From Flavobacteriaceae bacterium (GTDB lineage Bacteria > Bacteroidota > Bacteroidia > Flavobacteriales > Flavobacteriaceae), in the NCBI GenBank assembly GCA_018608735.1, contig JABAYZ010000035.1, forward strand, positions 1 to 6,907: a DNA stretch of 6,907 nt, written 5' to 3'. The notes below the pieces were generated by a model. The model was given only the letters and a program-made list of their open reading frames with translations. It had not been told where the DNA came from and did not search any database. Below, piece after piece: positions 1 through 4,098 of the stretch (within the stretch, counting starts at the first letter, position 1; each line of letters begins with the position of its first letter). A program made the translations under genes and the position numbers.

Positions 1-225
1 ATTGGTCACAAACCAAATACTGATATTTTCAAAGGGCAGTTGGACATGGACGAGGCCGGTTATTTAATAACCCATGGAAAATCAACCAAAACAAATCTGC
101 CTGGAGTTTTTGCATCTGGGGACGTACAAGATAAAGAATACAGACAAGCGGTTACTGCTGCTGGAACAGGTTGTATGGCCGCATTAGACGCTGAGCGCTA
201 TCTTGGCTCACTTGGAGCTCACTAA
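1..225 (+). CDS. trxB: Thioredoxin reductase, C-terminal fragment (5' end outside window)
   Basis: This is the last 74 codons of a flavoprotein that uses NADPH to reduce thioredoxin in the cytoplasm. The reading frame is open from base 1 and stops at TAA 223-225, so the start lies beyond the window. Visible motifs are IGHKPNT at the beginning, PGVFASGDVQD (the FAD-contacting GD motif typical of TrxB) and YRQAVTAAGTGCMAALDAER, the hallmark C-terminal helix of bacterial thioredoxin reductases. The CxxC redox pair and the NADPH domain would lie upstream and are not seen. The gene converges on hisS with a 4-bp overlap, so its transcription terminator has to lie inside hisS; a good hairpin is present at 258-300. 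Other members of the same flavoprotein fold, such as AhpF-like proteins, are less likely given the sequence and the end point. Confidence 0.93.
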   Translation: MGHKPNTDIFKGQLDMDEAGYLITHGKSTKTNLPGVFASGDVQDKEYRQAVTAAGTGCMAALDAERYLGSLGAH

Positions 226-1598
226 GCTAATTGCGAAATAAAAAATTGTTGAAAACCGGAAAGTGGTTGAACAAATTGTTCACCACTTTTCATGTTTTTT
301 ATCACAACTTCATCACGCGATAATTCTTCCTCACCCAAGAGAACAACCCAGGGAATATGTTTTTGATTAGCATATGAAAGCTGCTTCTTCATTTTGACTG
401 CATCTGGGTAAAATTCAGCGCGTAATCCATTATCCCGCAGAGAAGCTATTAATTGATTGCTTTTCAAGGCAGTGCTATCGCCAAAATTGAGAAATAAAAT
501 TTGGCTTTGGGCTTGAACTGAGGCAGGAAAAAGGCCAAGCTCTTCTAAAACGAGATAGATGCGATCAAAACCGAAAGATATTCCTACTCCACTCATGTTT
601 TTCATGCCAAAACCTGCGGTTAAATCATCATAACGACCCCCACCACCAATAGAGCCCATTTTGACTCCTTCTGGAGGGCTAACTTCAAAAATACAGCCCG
701 TATAATAATTTAGTCCGCGGGCTAAAGTCACATCTACTGAGAGTGCTGTTCCCTTAATTCCAAGGGCTTCTGATCGAGAAACGACAAAACGGAGCTCCTC
801 TATTCCCTTTTTTCCAATTTCAGAATCACTTAAAAATTCTTCTAGTTGACTGAGGCGATCATGAGCTGAACCTGCAAGGGAGATAAGCGGAGTAATGCGC
901 TCTATAGCATCGGCTGTAAAGTTTTTTTCTTTCAGTTCTTTTACCACACCATCAAAACCAATTTTATCGAGTTTATCGAGCGCTACGGTAAAGTCAATTA
1001 ACTTTTCTTGTGCACCAATTACTTCGGCTATTCCAGCCAATATTTTTCGGTTGTTTATTTTGATAGTTGCGCCTTTAATTCCAAGCGCTGCGAAAACACT
1101 TGAATACAATTGGCAAAGTTCTACTTCTTGCCATAGGGAAGTACTTCCTACAACATCAGCGTCACACTGGAAAAATTCTTGAAAGCGTCCGTGCTGCGGA
1201 CGATCTGCACGCCAAACCGGTTGAATTTGATATCGTTTAAACGGAAAAACTAAGTCATTTTGATGTTGTACCACAAAACGAGCAAAAGGAACGGTTAGAT
1301 CATAACGCAAGGCTTTTTCTGACAATGAACTGGAAAAAGCCCCCAGTCTATTTTCTTCTAGTGCAGTTATATCTGCTTTTTTGAGTTTCTCGCCATTGGA
1401 GAGAATTTTAAAAATAAGGCGATCCCCTTCTTCCCCATATTTCCCCAATAAGGTTTCAGCCTTTTCAAATGAGGGTGTTTCTATGGGTTCAAAACCAGCG
1501 CTTTCAAAAGCAGTTTGTAGGATTCCTTTCAAATAATTACGTTTGGCAACTTCGAGGGAAGAAAAATCTCGGGTTCCTTTAGGAATAGATGGCTTCAT
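222..1598 (-). CDS. hisS: Histidyl-tRNA synthetase
   Basis: Class II aminoacyl-tRNA synthetase that charges tRNA-His with histidine using ATP; cytoplasmic and essential. The 458-aa product is a full-length HisRS. Motif 1 lies near residues 35-45 (GFEPIETPSFEK). RYDLTVPFARF is at about 98-108. The motif 2 region, with R130 and GRFQEFFQCDADVVG, spans about 128-151. The HisRS-specific histidine loop ARGLNYYTG is at 293-301, a glycine-rich GGGGRYDDL at 318-326, and motif 3 (GVGISFGFDRI) at 337-347. The anticodon-binding domain runs from about 365 to the end. The ATG at 1598 begins MKPSIPKGTRDF, the usual HisRS N-terminus, and has no SD sequence. The gene lies 48 bp downstream of the 156-aa unknown gene on the same strand. 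Its TAG stop (224-222) interlocks with the trxB stop. Its last 20 or so codons also encode the antisense trxB terminator. Confidence 0.98.
   Translation of the reverse strand: MKPSIPKGTRDFSSLEVAKRNYLKGILQTAFESAGFEPIETPSFEKAETLLGKYGEEGDRLIFKILSNGEKLKKADITALEENRLGAFSSSLSEKALRYDLTVPFARFVVQHQNDLVFPFKRYQIQPVWRADRPQHGRFQEFFQCDADVVGSTSLWQEVELCQLYSSVFAALGIKGATIKINNRKILAGIAEVIGAQEKLIDFTVALDKLDKIGFDGVVKELKEKNFTADAIERITPLISLAGSAHDRLSQLEEFLSDSEIGKKGIEELRFVVSRSEALGIKGTALSVDVTLARGLNYYTGCIFEVSPPEGVKMGSIGGGGRYDDLTAGFGMKNMSGVGISFGFDRIYLVLEELGLFPASVQAQSQILFLNFGDSTALKSNQLIASLRDNGLRAEFYPDAVKMKKQLSYANQKHIPWVVLLGEEELSRDEVVIKNMKSGEQFVQPLSGFQQFFISQLA
258..300 (+). terminator. Probable intrinsic terminator of trxB, embedded antisense in hisS
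   Basis: Thirty-odd bases after the trxB stop, the arms 261-266 plus 268-274 (AAGTGG, TGAACAA) pair with 276-282 plus 283-288 (TTGTTCA, CCACTT). One T (267) is bulged and the loop is very small, so the innermost pair or two probably open. The base may extend to 258-260 with 289-291. T-rich sequence follows: TTTT at 287-290 and TTTTTT at 295-300. The hairpin lies in hisS codons for about residues 437-446. In the hisS direction no T-run directly follows the hairpin, so it looks one-way, serving trxB. The T-tract is interrupted by CATG, which lowers confidence. Confidence 0.6.
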
Positions 1599-1622
1599 AG
1601 ATGTGAATAACTGCGTTTACTA

Positions 1623-1630
1623 CAAATATC
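1623..1630 (-). promoter_or_regulatory. Weak candidate -7 element for hisS
   Basis: Read on the - strand this is GATATTTG, one base off the Bacteroidota -7 consensus TAnnTTTG, and it ends 24 nt before the hisS ATG. Twenty bases further upstream the sequence is TTTC rather than the expected TTG or TTTG. It could give hisS its own transcript in the 48-bp gap, but read-through from the upstream gene is equally possible. Confidence 0.25.
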
Positions 1631-1646
1631 CTAAATTTTGAAAGGC

Positions 1647-2117
1647 TTATGAAAGAAATTCTGCGATACTTTTAAAGCGATCGCCTTGACTTATTTGAGC
1701 ACCTTTTAGAATCATGCCGTATAATTCTTCTTTACGGTCATGGTCATAGGTTTTAGTAGAGCGATAAATAGTCACTGATTCGTCATGAATATGATGTAAC
1801 AACCATTGCCAGCCTTCTTTGGTCATTATATCATGCTCAACGGTGGAGAGTTTAACCGCGATTAGTCGCATGACATCTGCTAGGCATTCGAAAACAAAAA
1901 AATGGTTGGGACTTAAATGTTCTAAATACAAATTTTTGGACAATACATCTTCCCAAACTAAATCAGAAAACTGATCCAAGTGAACCTCAACAGCATCAGG
2001 TTGAGTTGCCTTGATTTGCTCCCATTCTTTTCGATCAATCGATAAGGCAGCCAAATATTTTGCAAACTCCTGATGGAGTTCTTCAAATTGTTCTTTACTT
2101 AAACGGTGATAATTCAT
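1647..2117 (-). CDS. Conserved Bacteroidota protein of unknown function (DUF6495-like)
   Basis: A 156-aa soluble, acidic-looking protein with no signal peptide or membrane segment. I recognise it, from memory only, as resembling a small Bacteroidota-restricted family annotated DUF6495. Its N-terminus MNYHRLSKEQFEELHQEF, followed by FSDLVWEDVLSK and YLEHLSPNHFFVF, has that family's look. No catalytic motif is evident. There are several His and Asp residues (LLHHIHDES, TYDHDRKEE), but their spacing matches no metal site I know. The ATG at 2117 is supported by the familiar N-terminus. It sits only 3 nt after the T-run of the ribosomal-operon terminator, so expression needs read-through or a promoter overlapping that hairpin; I see no good one. 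hisS follows 48 bp downstream on the same strand, which suggests a possible link to translation by position only. Confidence 0.85.
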   Translation of the reverse strand: MNYHRLSKEQFEELHQEFAKYLAALSIDRKEWEQIKATQPDAVEVHLDQFSDLVWEDVLSKNLYLEHLSPNHFFVFECLADVMRLIAVKLSTVEHDIMTKEGWQWLLHHIHDESVTIYRSTKTYDHDRKEELYGMILKGAQISQGDRFKSIAEFLS

Positions 2118-2120
2118 ACA

Positions 2121-2143
2121 AAAAACCCCACCTAGGTGGGGTT
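2121..2143 (-). terminator. Intrinsic terminator of the rpsF-rpsR-rplI operon
   Basis: A perfect 20-bp inverted repeat, AACCCCACCTAGGTGGGGTT, at 2124-2143 can fold as an 8-bp GC-rich stem with a CUAG loop. On the - strand a run of six T follows (2126-side end through 2121, counting the TT of the stem). It begins 20 nt after the rplI stop. In the + direction no T-run follows. The end of the T-run is 3 nt from the ATG of the next gene, and the GGTGGGG arm of the stem is the only purine-rich sequence ahead of that ATG. Confidence 0.9.
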
Positions 2144-2163
2144 GATGTTATAAAATATGTGGC

Positions 2164-2616
2164 TTAGCCCTTTTCAGGTACGATTTCGAAAGGCACCAGT
2201 ACAACAACCTCTCTATGCAAACGAACAGTTGCTTCATAGGCACCTAAACGTTTGATAGTACGACCAGGTAAGCTGATGAATTTTTTGTCGATTTCTTGTC
2301 CGTTTTTGGCGAAAGCATCTGCTATATCTTGCGCTCCAATTGAACCAAACAATTTATCGCCAGATCCAACTTTGGAAACAATTTTAATTTCTAATGCAGT
2401 TAGGGCTTTTCCTAATTTAGTTGCATCATCGATTACTTTTTGTTCTTTAAAAGCACGTTGTTTTACATTTTCAGCCAAAACTTTTTTAGCAGAGTTTGTT
2501 GCCAAGACTGCCTTTCCTTGCGGAATTAAAAAGTTTCTTCCGTAGCCATTTTTTACTGTAACGATGTCATCCTTAAATCCAAGGTTTTGTACATCTTCTC
2601 TGAGTATCAGTTCCAT
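2164..2616 (-). CDS. rplI: Ribosomal protein bL9
   Basis: Large-subunit protein bL9, which binds 23S rRNA near the base of the L1 stalk and helps maintain reading-frame fidelity. The 150-aa length matches the family norm. The N-terminal RNA-binding domain carries the L9 signature at about residues 13-40, with G13, VKNGYGRNFLIP and A36. A long charged connecting helix spans about 41-75, and a C-terminal domain follows, including GSGDKLFGSIGAQDIADAF and a basic LPGRTIKRLG. It is the third gene of the operon, 11 bp after rpsR. The ATG at 2616 gives the standard MELILREDV start and is preceded by AT-rich sequence (AACTTTAAATC) without an SD. An intrinsic terminator follows. Confidence 0.98.
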   Translation of the reverse strand: MELILREDVQNLGFKDDIVTVKNGYGRNFLIPQGKAVLATNSAKKVLAENVKQRAFKEQKVIDDATKLGKALTALEIKIVSKVGSGDKLFGSIGAQDIADAFAKNGQEIDKKFISLPGRTIKRLGAYEATVRLHREVVVLVPFEIVPEKG

Positions 2617-2627
2617 GATTTAAAGTT

Positions 2628-2924
2628 TTATTTTAATAAATCGCCTACATAAGGCATTAATGCTAAATGACGTGCACGTTTAACAGCTACAGAAACTTTG
2701 CGCTGGTATTTTAAAGAGGTACCCGTTAAACGACGGGGCAATAACTTTCCTTGCTCGTTCACAAAGCCAATTAAAAAATTAGCGTCTTTGTAGTCAATAT
2801 ATTTAATACCTGAACGCTTAAAACGACAGTATTTTTTCTTGTTATTGGTTTCAATATTAAGTGGGGTTAAATAACGAATTTCCCCCTCTTTTCTTCCTTT
2901 AGATTGTTCTTCTATTTTTGACAT
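2628..2924 (-). CDS. rpsR: Ribosomal protein bS18
   Basis: Small-subunit platform protein that forms a heterodimer with bS6 and binds the central domain of 16S rRNA. The 98-aa length fits Bacteroidota bS18, which has a longer N-terminal tail than the E. coli protein. The signature spans about residues 44-90: DYKDANFL, LLPRRLTG at 61-68, then KYQRKVSVAVKRARHLALMPY. It sits 5 bp after rpsF (TAA, TCGAG, ATG) with no intervening priB, unlike the E. coli rpsF-priB-rpsR-rplI order. In the Flavobacterium johnsoniae ribosome, bS18 together with bS6 and bS21 is known to occlude the 16S anti-SD sequence, which fits the scarcity of SD sequences here. Whether this protein keeps the contact residues needs an alignment. 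Confidence 0.98.
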   Translation of the reverse strand: MSKIEEQSKGRKEGEIRYLTPLNIETNNKKKYCRFKRSGIKYIDYKDANFLIGFVNEQGKLLPRRLTGTSLKYQRKVSVAVKRARHLALMPYVGDLLK

Positions 2925-2929
2925 CTCGA

Positions 2930-3274
2930 TTAGGCTTTTGCGTTAGCTTTAATTTTCTTTACTCGTTTGTCAGCCCAAGCAATAGCGTGCTTGTCGAGTC
3001 GTACTGTGAGGTAACGCATCACGCGCTCATCACGTCTAAATTCAACCTCTAGTGGATTGATAGCAGCACCGTCAACGGTGTACTCAAACAGGTGGTAAAA
3101 ACCACTTTTTTTGTTTTGGATTGGGTAAGCTAATTTTTTTAGCCCCCAGTCCTCTTGGTTAACAAATTTGCCTCCCTTATCAGTAATGATAGTGGCAAAT
3201 TTCTTAACTGCTTCCTTTATCTGTTCTTCAGATAAAACGGGATTCAAAATGAAAACAGTTTCGTAATGGTTCAT
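2930..3274 (-). CDS. rpsF: Ribosomal protein bS6
   Basis: Small-subunit protein bS6, partner of bS18 on the 30S platform. The 114-aa product is a single ferredoxin-like domain. It opens with MNHYETVFILNP, contains the family signature around residues 43-66 (WGLKKLAYPIQNKKSGFYH) and FRRDERVMRYLTVRLDKHA at 79-97, and ends in a basic tail. This is the first gene of the operon. The leader between the predicted transcription start and the ATG at 3274 is about 15-20 nt, AT-rich and without an SD. That is too short for the S6:S18-binding leader RNA known in many other bacteria. A near-perfect Bacteroidota promoter precedes it at 3297-3328. Confidence 0.98.
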   Translation of the reverse strand: MNHYETVFILNPVLSEEQIKEAVKKFATIITDKGGKFVNQEDWGLKKLAYPIQNKKSGFYHLFEYTVDGAAINPLEVEFRRDERVMRYLTVRLDKHAIAWADKRVKKIKANAKA

Positions 3275-3276
3275 AT

Positions 3277-3373
3277 AATTGATTTAATTAAGGCTGCAAA
3301 AATAGTGGAATTCACCTCCTAGACCAAATAATAGTCCCCTTTTTTTTCGAATTAAGGCAAGAGAAATTGATTT
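3277..3373. repeat. Two duplicated 9-bp words in the rpsF / LytTR divergent region
   Basis: AATTGATTT occurs at 3277-3285 and 3365-3373. AATTAAGGC occurs at 3286-3294 and 3350-3358. The left pair is contiguous and covers the rpsF leader and predicted transcription start. The right pair is separated by 6 bp (AAGAGA) and lies just upstream of the predicted -7 element of the LytTR gene. LytTR regulators commonly bind pairs of roughly 9-bp direct repeats, so these could be operators, but the words do not match any LytTR site I know. AT-richness makes some repetition expected by chance. Confidence 0.4.
3297..3328 (-). promoter_or_regulatory. Promoter of the rpsF-rpsR-rplI operon
   Basis: On the - strand, TTTG (3328-3325), a 20-bp spacer and TATTTTTG (3304-3297) match the Bacteroidota sigma-A consensus (TTG or TTTG, 19-21 bp, TAnnTTTG) at every defined position. 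The -7 element ends 22 nt before the rpsF ATG, predicting a short leader starting near 3290-3293. An A8 tract on the - strand (T8 at 3340-3347 on +) lies about 12 bp upstream of the -33 element and could act as an AT-rich enhancer. The spacer contains the near-palindrome GTGGAATTCAC (3305-3315) and an exact AGGAGGTG word (3320-3313). Confidence 0.85.
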
Positions 3374-3377
3374 TACT

Positions 3378-3385
3378 TATTTTTG
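3378..3385 (+). promoter_or_regulatory. -7 element for the LytTR regulator gene
   Basis: TATTTTTG is a perfect match to TAnnTTTG and ends 14 nt before the ATG at 3400, implying a very short leader. No TTG is found 19-21 bp upstream, so the -33 half is weak, as is common at activator-dependent promoters. Its position argues for the ATG at 3400 rather than the in-frame TTG at 3367, which would lie upstream of the transcription start. Confidence 0.55.
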
Positions 3386-3399
3386 TTAAAAAAGAATCC

Positions 3400-4098
3400 A
3401 TGCCCTTATCATTTATTCTGATTGATGAAAATGAAACAAGCTGCACAAATGTGGCCAAATTGGCCGCTAACTCTAATCAAATTAAGCTTGTTAAAACCTT
3501 CTCCTCTCTCAAATCGGCAAGGAAATTTCTTCAAGATGCTACCGTCGATTTTTTAATTATTGATCCAAACCTGAGCAGTGAACTAGGTTTTTCTTTCATT
3601 GAAAAAGAACAATCAAAGCAACCTATTGTTATGCTTTCGCCTAGAACGAAAGATGCTGTAAAGGCATACACAATTGGGGTATTCGATTTTATTTTAAAAC
3701 CCATAGATGCCCAGCGCTTTGAAAAAACAATAGAGCGTTTGACCAATCAAGGTTATTTTATAGAGAAAAAAGAAATCATTCTACCAACAAAATACATAGA
3801 AGTACGTTGCGATTTAATGACGGAAAGAATCGAACATGAAAAAATTGATTTTATCGAAGCCATGGGCGATTATGTGAAAATTGAAACGGCAAAACGCAAG
3901 TATGTCGTTTTAATGTCAATGAAAAAAATGCTAGAGTTACTCCCAGATACTACTTTCTTTCGAAGTCATAAATCCTATATCATCAATCTTCAAAAGGTAA
4001 ACAACTACACGTCAAACGAGATTCACCTTAAGAATAAAACTATCCCTCTCAGTCGTTTTCGTTCAAAAGAATTCAAGAAATTGATTCTATCGCGTTAA
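3400..4098 (+). CDS. LytTR-family response regulator (orphan)
   Basis: A 232-aa DNA-binding response regulator. The receiver domain (about 1-118) keeps the phosphorylation site: acidic pair D9/E10, acceptor D55 (FLIID), S80 (MLSP) and K100 (LKP). The LytTR domain (about 126-232) shows DFIEAMGDYVKIET, KYVVLMSMKKMLELLP, FFRSHKSYIINLQKV and the final IPLSR strand, all typical. Such proteins normally take a phosphate from a LytS-type or other histidine kinase and bind repeated sites upstream of their targets. No kinase is within the window. I chose the ATG at 3400 because a -7 element sits just ahead of it; the in-frame TTG at 3367 would add 11 residues outside the receiver fold. The gene is divergent from rpsF across 125 bp and overlaps priA tail to tail by 4 bp. 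Autoregulation or control of rpsF is an inference from position only. Confidence 0.93.
   Translation: MPLSFILIDENETSCTNVAKLAANSNQIKLVKTFSSLKSARKFLQDATVDFLIIDPNLSSELGFSFIEKEQSKQPIVMLSPRTKDAVKAYTIGVFDFILKPIDAQRFEKTIERLTNQGYFIEKKEIILPTKYIEVRCDLMTERIEHEKIDFIEAMGDYVKIETAKRKYVVLMSMKKMLELLPDTTFFRSHKSYIINLQKVNNYTSNEIHLKNKTIPLSRFRSKEFKKLILSR

Noticed and set aside
258..291. The same hairpin considered as a hisS terminator
   Set aside because: On the - strand it would end the mRNA before the hisS stop codon, and no T-run directly follows it.
895..1182. Open frame of 95 codons on the + strand
   Set aside because: It lies entirely antisense to conserved hisS sequence, has low-complexity Ser/Phe-rich content and resembles no family; it is a shadow of hisS. 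The + strand frames inside priA (for example 5188-5460) and rplI are rejected for the same reason.
3275..3296. S6:S18-binding leader RNA ahead of rpsF
   Set aside because: The predicted leader is only about 15-20 nt and AT-rich, too short for the known structured leader.
3367..3399. In-frame TTG start at 3367 adding 11 residues to the LytTR regulator
   Set aside because: The added residues fall outside the receiver fold, the start precedes a perfect -7 element at 3378-3385, and the ATG at 3400 starts right at the first receiver strand.
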